Below, piece by piece: positions 16,308 to 23,543 of a stretch of 31,094 nt of DNA. The stretch's first letter is position 1. Each line of letters opens with the position of its first letter. Source of the DNA: a virus; the IMG/VR virus record IMGVR_UViG_3300015171_000020, positions 1 through 31,094 of that record, one strand, 5' to 3'. The notes beneath the pieces are model-generated. The model was not told the DNA's origin and made no database searches. It saw only the letters and a program-made list of their open reading frames with translations. A program made the translations under genes and the position numbers.

Positions 16308-17210
16308 GTGGCGAGTTCGTACACCGATCTTCTCAGGATTGAGCAACAAGCCGACGGGGAAAACAACTCCACCTGGGGCCAGAAGCTCGCCGCCGCCGAC
16401 AACATGCTCGAGGACGGCATCGCCGGGCGTGCGGCCGTGGTCATGGCGTCGGATGCGAATCGCACGCTGACGACAGCCAACGGCACGGTAGACGAAGCCC
16501 GGATGGCGATCCTCTACGTCACGTCAGGCGTTGCTCTGACAACCACACGCGACATCATCGTGCCCACGTCTTCGAAGAAGTACGTGGTGACGAACGCGAC
16601 GACCGGCGGACAGTCTATCCGGGTCAAGACCGCAGCTGGTACGGGCATCACGATCCCGAACGGCAACACTTCCATCTTGTTTTGCGATGGGACAAATGTG
16701 CTGACCATGCTCGATTACATCGCTGGTGCGCTGGCGATAGTAGGCCCGTTGACAATTTCTGCGCAGCCCGCTTTCCGTGCGTATGCGGCTGGAACGATAA
16801 TCAACAATGTAACCGGGGATGGCACGGACTACACGATCGCGCTCGATACAAAGTCCTTTGACCGAGCGACTAACTTCAATACCGGAACCTACACATTCAC
16901 CGCTCCGGTAACAGGGCTGTATCAGCTTAGTGCCCGTGTGTACCTTGAGGGCTTGGCGGCAGGTCACACGGACGGCGTTGCTTGGATCGCTCTCACAGGC
17001 CCCACAAGCGCAACCATATTCGATCTAAACGTGGGAGCTGTTCTCGGCTCTGGTGGAGCAGCTACGTTTTGTGGCTCTGGATCAGTTCTAGTTGCTATGA
17101 CTGCCGGAGACACCGCCTCACTACATGTTTCGGTATCGGGCAGCACAAAGACCGTAGATATAGTGGCCGGTGCAGCGGCCACCATGCTCTGCGGCCACTT
17201 GGCAGCATAA
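16308..17210 (+). CDS. Tail fibre with C1q-like C-terminal domain
   Basis: The GTG at 16308 follows an AAGGAGA site. Residues 1-45 (SSYTDLLRIEQQADGENNST, WGQKLAAADNMLEDGIAG) are the common attachment motif found at the start of many phage fibres. A beta linker follows. Residues about 153-300 look like a C1q/TNF-type jelly roll: AFRAYAAGTIINNVTGDGTD, then FDRATNFNTGTYTFTAPVTG, LYQLSARVYLEGLAAGHTDG, and a final MTAGDTASLHVSVSG. C1q-like heads trimerise and bind ligands, which fits a receptor-binding tip. The 3' half is poorer in GC than its neighbours. The target receptor is unknown. Confidence 0.75.
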   Translation: MASSYTDLLRIEQQADGENNSTWGQKLAAADNMLEDGIAGRAAVVMASDANRTLTTANGTVDEARMAILYVTSGVALTTTRDIIVPTSSKKYVVTNATTGGQSIRVKTAAGTGITIPNGNTSILFCDGTNVLTMLDYIAGALAIVGPLTISAQPAFRAYAAGTIINNVTGDGTDYTIALDTKSFDRATNFNTGTYTFTAPVTGLYQLSARVYLEGLAAGHTDGVAWIALTGPTSATIFDLNVGAVLGSGGAATFCGSGSVLVAMTAGDTASLHVSVSGSTKTVDIVAGAAATMLCGHLAA

Positions 17211-17225
17211 AAACACTGGGAACAA

Positions 17226-17501
17226 ATGAAATCGATCCTCGCACTTCTCCTGATCTTCGCGCCGCTCGCAAACGCCGCCGACAAGTACGCGCCGCCGCCT
17301 TCGCCGGACGTTTACAGAGGCCAGCCCGTACCAATGCGCCCAATCAACGGGCAGATGGCGCAGGCAGGCACAACGTACAAGCCGCCCGTAATCCAGCCGC
17401 CGCAAATCAATCCAATGCCGAACCTCCAGCCGCTCGGCCCGCTCCTAACCATCGATCCGCGAGTGTTTCTTCCAAGCGGACCGGCCCTCATCAGATACTG
17501 A
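17226..17501 (+). CDS. Secreted proline-rich protein (91 aa)
   Basis: A Sec signal peptide (MKSILALLLIFAPLANA, cleavage before ADKYA) is followed by about 74 residues very rich in Pro, Gln and Asn (VIQPPQINPMPNLQPLGP), with no cysteine. Proline-rich short secreted proteins include outer-membrane spanins, but those need a lipobox cysteine, which is missing here. It sits between the C1q fibre and the nozzle-like gene. The ATG has a GGGAA site. The last bases (TACTGA) fall just before the next gene's ribosome binding site. The function is unknown. Confidence 0.6.
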   Translation: MKSILALLLIFAPLANAADKYAPPPSPDVYRGQPVPMRPINGQMAQAGTTYKPPVIQPPQINPMPNLQPLGPLLTIDPRVFLPSGPALIRY

Positions 17502-17518
17502 ATACAAGGGACCAAGGC

Positions 17519-19312
17519 GTGAGCCTGAAAGACTTCCTCATCAAGCCCGGGTTTTTCACCCTGGACACCGACCGCGATTCCAAGGGCCGGTGGAAGAATG
17601 GGGACCACGTTCGATTCTGGAAGGGCCTGCCGCAAAAACTCGGCGGCTGGCAAAAGCGCGCAACCTCCACGTTCCTCGGGATCTGCCGGGCGCTGACCGA
17701 CTGGGAAACGCTTGCCTTGGTGCCGTACATCGCCTTGGGCACGCACCTGAAGCTGTACGTGTTCAACAGCATCTTCTACGACATCACGCCGACGAGGACC
17801 TCTGGCACGTACGGCAATAACCCGCTCACCACCACAAGTGGATCGGCGGTGGTAACGATTCACCATGTCGCCCACGGTGAACTGGCCGGGGATTACGTGA
17901 CCATCGGCGGGGCCACGGCGGTGGCAACCATCACCGTGAGCGGGCAGTACACCGTGACTTCGGTAGTGGATGCGGACAACTTCACCATCACGCACTCAGC
18001 ACCAGCGAATGCGAACGCTGTCGGCGGCGGAGCGGTGGTGACGTATGTGTACGACATCCACGTCGGCAACGTCGATTCCGTGCCGGGCCTGGGGTATGGC
18101 GCCGGTTCGTACGGGGTTGGAACGTACGGAACACCCCGCTCGATCACAGACTTTCTCACCTTCGCGCGCATCTGGTCCTTGGACCAGTGGGGCGAAGACC
18201 TGATCGGATGCCCGAGGGACGGCGGTATCTACCTGTGGGACGCATCGGTCGGCACCGGAACGCGCGCTGCGGCGATAGTTGGTGCGCCGACCACTGCAAA
18301 AGCCGTTTTCGTGTCGGCCGAGAACCGGCAGTTGGTGGTGCTCGGGGCGAGTGGTGATCCGATGCTGATTCAGTGGTCCAATGCCGAGGACTACAGCGTC
18401 TTCACCCCAGGCGAAACCGTGACCGCCGGGGAAAAGAGGGTGGACATCGGCAACCAGCTTTATTGTGCGGTCAAGGGCAAGCATGAAACGCTGATCTTTT
18501 CCGACACCTACGTATGGTCCATGCAATTCATCGGGCCGCCGTACAACTTCGGCTTTGAGGGCTTGGGCTTCACCAACTCGATCATGGGGCCGAACGCGGC
18601 CGTCGAATTGAACGGGGTCGCCTACTGGATGTCGCAGAACGAGTTTTACTACTACGACGGCGAGATCAAGGTCCTGCCGTGCGATGTCCTGAACCACATC
18701 GTTGACGACATCAACGTCGACCAGCGGGTAAAGGTGTACGCGGGCGTGAACCGGGAATTCGGGGAAGTGTGGTGGCTGTACCCGTCCTCGCTTTCGACCG
18801 AATGCGATCGGTACGTTGCATTCAACCCTACGGATGGGACGTGGGTGTACGGCACCCTGGCCCGGACCGCGCTAAACGGGGAATTGAAGACCTTCACCGA
18901 CGTGGTGGCCACGGGCATCAACGGGATTCTGTACGACCACGAGGCCGGAGTGGACGACGATGGTAGTGCAATGACGGCCTACCTCGAAAGTGCGGACGCC
19001 GAGCTCCAGGCGGTAAACCCGATACAAGGCCCGGCCACTGGCGAGGGCGAGAACATGATGTTCGTCAGGGGGCTGATCCCGGACTTCAAGACCCTGACCG
19101 GCTCGGTGGACATCACCCTGAAGGCCAAGCGGTACCCGCAATCGACCGAGCAGATTTCCTCGACACCAACCACGGTGACTGCATCGACGCTCACGGCGAA
19201 CGCGCGTATCCGGGGAAGACAGATCGACGTGTATATCGAGTCCGACGAGATCGGCGACCACTGGCGCATGGGGCGTCTGCGCCTTGACACGAGGCCCCAC
19301 GGCAAAAAATGA
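17519..19312 (+). CDS. Tail nozzle/hub-like virion protein (597 aa)
   Basis: The start is GTG 17519, behind AAGGGACCAAGG. The longer open frame in phase (from 16982) runs through two other genes and is discarded. The protein opens with SLKDFLIKPGFFTLDTDRDS and RWKNGDHVRFWKGLPQKLGG, a beginning I recognise from podovirus hub/stabilisation proteins. It then has WD/beta-propeller-like beta repeats with an inserted Ig-like region (about residues 105-175, rich in Thr/Val/Gly). After these come WSNAEDYSVF, GEKRVDIGNQLYCAVKGKHE, YVWSMQFIGPPYNFGF and YWMSQNEFYYYDG. P22 gp10 and related nozzles have a beta-propeller that plugs the tail. This is the best analogy, not a proven homology. Confidence 0.68.
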   Translation: MSLKDFLIKPGFFTLDTDRDSKGRWKNGDHVRFWKGLPQKLGGWQKRATSTFLGICRALTDWETLALVPYIALGTHLKLYVFNSIFYDITPTRTSGTYGNNPLTTTSGSAVVTIHHVAHGELAGDYVTIGGATAVATITVSGQYTVTSVVDADNFTITHSAPANANAVGGGAVVTYVYDIHVGNVDSVPGLGYGAGSYGVGTYGTPRSITDFLTFARIWSLDQWGEDLIGCPRDGGIYLWDASVGTGTRAAAIVGAPTTAKAVFVSAENRQLVVLGASGDPMLIQWSNAEDYSVFTPGETVTAGEKRVDIGNQLYCAVKGKHETLIFSDTYVWSMQFIGPPYNFGFEGLGFTNSIMGPNAAVELNGVAYWMSQNEFYYYDGEIKVLPCDVLNHIVDDINVDQRVKVYAGVNREFGEVWWLYPSSLSTECDRYVAFNPTDGTWVYGTLARTALNGELKTFTDVVATGINGILYDHEAGVDDDGSAMTAYLESADAELQAVNPIQGPATGEGENMMFVRGLIPDFKTLTGSVDITLKAKRYPQSTEQISSTPTTVTASTLTANARIRGRQIDVYIESDEIGDHWRMGRLRLDTRPHGKK

Positions 19313-19722
19313 GCAACGGCCCAGGCAACCCGAGACTGCCGGAATTCGGCGCCGAATACGAAGGCGGGAAGATGCGCGACCTGGTGCGCTACCTGCGCTC
19401 GTTGTTCGCACGGCTGCACATCGACGGGCCGCTGATCATCGGCGGCGGGCAGACGATCGACAAGCATTTCATGTTCTCCAAGACGTGGGACCCGGCGAAC
19501 GTGGCCGATGGAGCCCAGACCACCACGACGGTCACGGCTACCGGTGTACTACTGGCCGATGCCTGCCCGGTGTACGTGGGCTTTAGCAACAGCCTTCAGG
19601 GCATGGTTCTGTCCGCGTACGTCAGCGCCGACGATGTTGTTACCTGTGTCCTGAGAAACAACACGGGCGGCGCCCTCAACCTCGCATCCGGCACCTTGCG
19701 TGTCGGGGTCTGGAGGTACTGA
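19309..19722 (+). CDS. Small virion protein with beta C-terminus (137 aa)
   Basis: The ATG overlaps the previous TGA (ATGA). The first 45 residues are polar and helical (MRDLVRYLRSLFARLHIDGP). Residues about 60-137 form a beta domain: TTTTVTATGVLLADACPVYV, MVLSAYVSADDVVTCVLRNN, then TLRVGVWRY at the end. This C-terminal domain recurs in phage structural proteins and usually ends in a similar 'lrv.vwr/y' strand. The role is probably a tail or fibre accessory. There is no leader peptide, in contrast to several neighbours. Confidence 0.65.
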   Translation: MSNGPGNPRLPEFGAEYEGGKMRDLVRYLRSLFARLHIDGPLIIGGGQTIDKHFMFSKTWDPANVADGAQTTTTVTATGVLLADACPVYVGFSNSLQGMVLSAYVSADDVVTCVLRNNTGGALNLASGTLRVGVWRY

Positions 19723-19723
19723 T

Positions 19724-22096
19724 ATGGCCGAATGGAGCGCAGCGGAGAAGAACACTTGGCTAAAACAGCCTGACGGAACCTATTGGAGTCCGGTTGCCGG
19801 GAAGTATGCGACGACTCTCCCATCTGGGGGGAGGGACGCTGGCAGTGTTACCCCGCAGCAATGGGGAGACCTTCCGGGGCAGTATCAGCAACAGGCTTTC
19901 GACGGTGCGGACGCTGGCACGTTTGTTTCGCGGCGAGCAAACGACCCAATGATGAACCAGCCCGACGGGCTGTATGGGACTCCAGAGTGGAGGGCAGCGC
20001 AAGCAAAAGCGGACAGCGTAGGCGCAATCAAAGACGCTTTCGGGGAATACAAGCAAAGCAATTTCGACTCCGGCGCGACCGCACAAGCAATCTCTGATCT
20101 TGGCAAGAAATATGGCTTCTCGAATGCCGAGCTTGCAAAAGCTGTTTCGATGATCCCGAACCAGCAAAAGTCTGGGCAGTTAACTGAGGGCAGCAATTAC
20201 AACGCAATCGCCGCTGAAGTTGTCGGCAATGCGATGAAGATTACAGGTAGGGGTGATCCTGCATCGGTAATAAAAGACAACGCCAGTTTCATTCAGTCTG
20301 GTAGTGATGCTGCTCAACAAAGATGGAAGGGTACACAGAAAAGCAGTGGCGGCCTTGGAACTCTAGGCATGCTCGCTGCGTTAGCGGCGGCGGTTTATAC
20401 CGGGGGCGCTTCTTTAGGTGCTTGGGGTGCTGCCGCCGAAGGATCTCTCGCCGCTGGTGGAGCTGGGCTTGCAGATGAGGCGGCGGCGCTCGGCATATCG
20501 GACCTTGGCGCGGCGGGCATTGGTTCAACCGCCGGCGCTTTTGGTGCGGCTGCGGACGCTGGTGGCGCATTTGACATGGGCGGGACGGCTGGAGCCTTGG
20601 GCGATGGCGCATCTGGTTCGGTGAGTGGTCTCACGGGGGCGGCTTCTCCGGGAATGACATTAGACAGCCCGTGGGGTGTAAATCCAGCATCAGGAGGCAA
20701 TACCGTGATCGATCCTTTCTCTGAAGTCTTCGGCGATTCCGGAGGCGGCAATATCGACACCACCGGACTCACGGGCAACGGGCCAACATTCGACGCGCCG
20801 ACGGGCAAGGACCCGCTGGCTGATCTCGTCAACGGGCCGAACGCATCTTCGGAGGTACCGGGGTATTCAGGCAACACGCTGGACACGGCAGCGCCGGTCC
20901 CCGATTCGACGGGAAATATCAACTGGGACAAGGCGCTCAGTGATGCTGGCTTGCCGGCAGGATCTGATTGGGCAGACAAGATCAAGGAGTTGGCGAAAAA
21001 CGCCCCTCCTGGAACGCAGGCAGCGATCAAGGCGGCGCTCGGTGCGGGCGGTGCGAAATCCGCCGGGCTGATTGGTGGCCTCACAAAACTACTCGGCGGC
21101 GACCCCTCGGGCCTGGACGACGTGCTGAAGGGCGGTCTGCCGCTGGCGATGCTGGCAGGCCTTTTCCAGAACACGCAAAGCCCGTTGGTGGCCACGACGA
21201 TCAAGGCGGCCGAGGGCGCGCTCGGCGCAGACCAGAACTACGGCGCCTTGCCCGCGCTCACCGTCACCCCGACCCAGCAACGGGCAATTGATACTGCCAA
21301 CGCAAACGTAGGCGCTTTCAAGCCCTACGTGGACGCGGGGGCCGCTCTTCAGAAACAAGCCGGAGACGTAGCCACGGCAAACGTCGGGAGCTACAAGCCC
21401 TACGTGGATGCAGGCGTGGCGCTGACGACCAAAGCGGCGGGCGGGATCCCGAGCGTGAACTTGAGCGACTACCTGAACCCGTTCATGCAGGCGGCCATCG
21501 ATCCAGCGGCGGACGTAGTGCGACGTGATGCGGCGAAGAAGCAGATGGCCGACAGCGCGGCGGCGGGCAAGGTGGGCGCTTTCGGCGGAACCTCGGCGGC
21601 CGTGGAGAAAGCGGCGAACACGCGCGACACGCAAACCACGATCGGTAATCTCTACAAGACCGGACTCTCAGCAGGATTCGACAAAGCCACGGGCCTGGCA
21701 ACCACGGACCTTGACCGCATGACCACGGCGGGCAAGAGCCTGGTAGACACTGGTAAAACGGTGAGCACCCTCGGCAATGCGGATGCGACCGCACTGGGTT
21801 CGGCGGGCACCGATCTTGTGAACACCGGAAAAAACGTGAGCACCCTCGGATCCACGGACGTGACGAACCTGACCAATGCCGGCGCGCTCGAATCCCTGCC
21901 GCAGACCTCGCTCCGGGACCAGGCCAAGACCACGGCCGGGCTCTACAACAGTTCGTTGAGCGGCCTGACGGGGGCTACGAACGTGACCAAGCCCACGAAC
22001 ACCCTGGGGCAGGCAGTCGGTGCGCTGGGCGCATTGACCTCGGCACAGAAGCTCGGATTGGTGGACGGTACCGGCACCTTGCCGGGACCGGGATGA
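19724..22096 (+). CDS. Putative internal (ejected) virion protein with 25-residue repeats (790 aa)
   Basis: The ATG at 19724 is chosen over a GTG at 19700 because GGAGGT lies directly upstream and the previous gene still runs to 19722. The first about 210 residues are polar and mixed. Residues about 215-300 are Ala/Gly-rich and hydrophobic (LGMLAALAAAVYTGGASLGA), a possible membrane-active segment. The C-terminal half has tandem 25-residue units, twice as ANVG-x-x-KPYVDAG and twice as AG-x-x-LV-x-TGK-x-VSTLG. Between them lies LNPFMQAAIDPAADVVRRDA and GAFGGTSAAVEKAAN, a segment common in phage virion proteins. The 5' half is poorer in GC. The position after the nozzle gene fits an ejection protein. 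I infer this. Confidence 0.62.
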   Translation: MAEWSAAEKNTWLKQPDGTYWSPVAGKYATTLPSGGRDAGSVTPQQWGDLPGQYQQQAFDGADAGTFVSRRANDPMMNQPDGLYGTPEWRAAQAKADSVGAIKDAFGEYKQSNFDSGATAQAISDLGKKYGFSNAELAKAVSMIPNQQKSGQLTEGSNYNAIAAEVVGNAMKITGRGDPASVIKDNASFIQSGSDAAQQRWKGTQKSSGGLGTLGMLAALAAAVYTGGASLGAWGAAAEGSLAAGGAGLADEAAALGISDLGAAGIGSTAGAFGAAADAGGAFDMGGTAGALGDGASGSVSGLTGAASPGMTLDSPWGVNPASGGNTVIDPFSEVFGDSGGGNIDTTGLTGNGPTFDAPTGKDPLADLVNGPNASSEVPGYSGNTLDTAAPVPDSTGNINWDKALSDAGLPAGSDWADKIKELAKNAPPGTQAAIKAALGAGGAKSAGLIGGLTKLLGGDPSGLDDVLKGGLPLAMLAGLFQNTQSPLVATTIKAAEGALGADQNYGALPALTVTPTQQRAIDTANANVGAFKPYVDAGAALQKQAGDVATANVGSYKPYVDAGVALTTKAAGGIPSVNLSDYLNPFMQAAIDPAADVVRRDAAKKQMADSAAAGKVGAFGGTSAAVEKAANTRDTQTTIGNLYKTGLSAGFDKATGLATTDLDRMTTAGKSLVDTGKTVSTLGNADATALGSAGTDLVNTGKNVSTLGSTDVTNLTNAGALESLPQTSLRDQAKTTAGLYNSSLSGLTGATNVTKPTNTLGQAVGALGALTSAQKLGLVDGTGTLPGPG
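21302..21451 (+). repeat. Tandem 75-bp coding repeat, two units
   Basis: Units start at 21302 and 21377. Both encode ANVG-[AS]-[FY]-KPYVDAG, and the 15-mer CAAGCCCTACGTGGA is identical at 21319-21333 and 21394-21408, 75 bases apart. Confidence 0.85.
21728..21877 (+). repeat. Second tandem 75-bp coding repeat, two units
   Basis: Units at 21728-21802 and 21803-21877 encode AGKSLVDTGKTVSTLG... and AGTDLVNTGKNVSTLG..., again 25 residues each. A third partial unit begins with AGALES at 21878. The period equals that of the pair at 21302-21451. Confidence 0.82.
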
Positions 22097-22108
22097 TGGG
22101 GAGCGACC

Positions 22109-23542
22109 ATGGCTGAAAACGGATTGATCTCAGGCGTCGAGGACATCCCGGGGTATCTCGCCAATAACTTCCCGGCGCTCACCGGGCCAGCTCGAGTTGT
22201 CGGTAACGCGATGCGCCTGCCGCTCGACGTGGGTGCCGATGCCCTGAAGAGCGGCGTGCACAGCGCGGTTGGGCTGGAGAACCCGACCTCCTACACGTCG
22301 GACACCATCGACAGCCTGATCAAGTCGCTGCAGGACACGTACGCGCCTGTCGCCAAGGCCAAAGACGCGGCCAGCACGGGAATCGGGGACGTGATGGACA
22401 AGATCCGGGAGTCTCTGGTGGAAAGCGGGGCTCGACCGGCTGTCGCGGCACCCGCCAAGGGTGGTGGCCCGACCCGCGCGGCCCCCGCCATGACCTCCGC
22501 TGACTTCGAAGACGCCAGCATGGGACCTGTAAGCTCGCCCAGTCCGGCACCCGTGCGCCGTAGCTTGGGCGCAACGCCCACAGGAGGCAGGGGAGGCAGT
22601 GCTGCGCCTCCGATGCCGCCGGCGAGCCTGCCAGCTGCCACAGCAGCCCCTGCCGACGCCGTGGGCGCGTTCGGCGGGCAGCAAGTGCCGGAAGTCCCGG
22701 TTTCAACCTGGGGCGACCAATACCAGAAACGCTCCGCTGCGCTGCGCAAGGAACCCAAAGGCGACCTCACCCAAGGCCAGAAGGACGCCCTCGCGCTCGA
22801 ATTCTGGATGAACGTCATGGCCAAGAGCGCACATCCGGGCTCGGGTTTTCTCGGCGCGTTCGGAGAGGCAGGCGGCGACACGGCGAAGACCGCTCGAGGT
22901 CAGATCGACAAGAACCTTGCAACCGATGCCGCAACCATGGCCCGCGAGCACGCCGACCTGACGGCTGAAATGGGCTTCCGGGAGAAGGATGCCGCACACG
23001 AACTCTCCGGCAAAACGCTCCAGGAGACGACACGGCACCGGTTGGGGACCGAGCGCGACTCGGCTCGGAAGTTGGACCTGCTCCAGCAGCAATTAGAACA
23101 GGGCAATTGGCATGTGCTTGATAATGGCAAGAGCGGAACCTATGTCTTGTTCGACAAAAAGACGAAACAGACCTTCGACACTGGGATCAAGTCGCCAGCC
23201 GCGAAGGACAACACGCCAGCCGAAGTTCGCTTGTTGCAAGCGCTGCGCGACGATCCATCGCTTCTTGAAACGGCCAACGCCTACAATAAGGGTAGGCAGC
23301 CGAAATCGGACGAGACGCCCGAGGCCAAAATCCTGTCCGAAGCCAACAAACTCGCGGCCGGTTCGATGGGCAGTACGACACTCGACCAGGCGATCGACCA
23401 GCAGCTTGCGGCGGTGAATCGGTTGCGCGGCGGGGGTGCGGCATTGCCGCCTGGACTGCCTGAAGGGTCGAAAGCCATTGGCACAAAGGACGGCAAGCGG
23501 GTATTCGAGAAGCCCGATGGCACGCGCGTGATCGAGAAGTAG
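22109..23542 (+). CDS. Putative internal virion protein (477 aa)
   Basis: The ATG at 22109 has a GGGGAG site. Residues 1-105 are helical with moderate hydrophobicity (GVEDIPGYLANNFPALTGPA). Residues about 105-200 are a Pro/Ala/Ser/Gly-rich disordered linker. Residues about 205-330 form a long helical region with ALALEFWMNVMAKSAHPGSG and an Ala/Glu/Arg coiled coil. A small beta piece (WHVLDNGKSGTYVLFDKKTK) follows, then a helical end finishing AIGTKDGKRVFEKPDGTRVI. The closing 'iGt.dGk.vfe..dG' motif recurs at the ends of phage virion proteins. It lies between the repeat protein and the giant polyvalent gene, a block likely to be packaged and injected. No enzymatic motif is seen. Confidence 0.6.
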   Translation: MAENGLISGVEDIPGYLANNFPALTGPARVVGNAMRLPLDVGADALKSGVHSAVGLENPTSYTSDTIDSLIKSLQDTYAPVAKAKDAASTGIGDVMDKIRESLVESGARPAVAAPAKGGGPTRAAPAMTSADFEDASMGPVSSPSPAPVRRSLGATPTGGRGGSAAPPMPPASLPAATAAPADAVGAFGGQQVPEVPVSTWGDQYQKRSAALRKEPKGDLTQGQKDALALEFWMNVMAKSAHPGSGFLGAFGEAGGDTAKTARGQIDKNLATDAATMAREHADLTAEMGFREKDAAHELSGKTLQETTRHRLGTERDSARKLDLLQQQLEQGNWHVLDNGKSGTYVLFDKKTKQTFDTGIKSPAAKDNTPAEVRLLQALRDDPSLLETANAYNKGRQPKSDETPEAKILSEANKLAAGSMGSTTLDQAIDQQLAAVNRLRGGGAALPPGLPEGSKAIGTKDGKRVFEKPDGTRVIEK

Positions 23543-23543
23543 C

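Noticed and set aside
13118-17210. Diversity-generating retroelement (variable repeat in a fibre gene)
   Set aside because: I saw no near-identical template/variable repeat pair with adenine-biased differences, and no reverse transcriptase gene is in the window.
16982-17518. Longer N-terminus for the nozzle-like protein
   Set aside because: The extension runs through the C1q fibre 3' end and the proline-rich gene in a foreign frame, and a good start with ribosome binding site exists at 17519.
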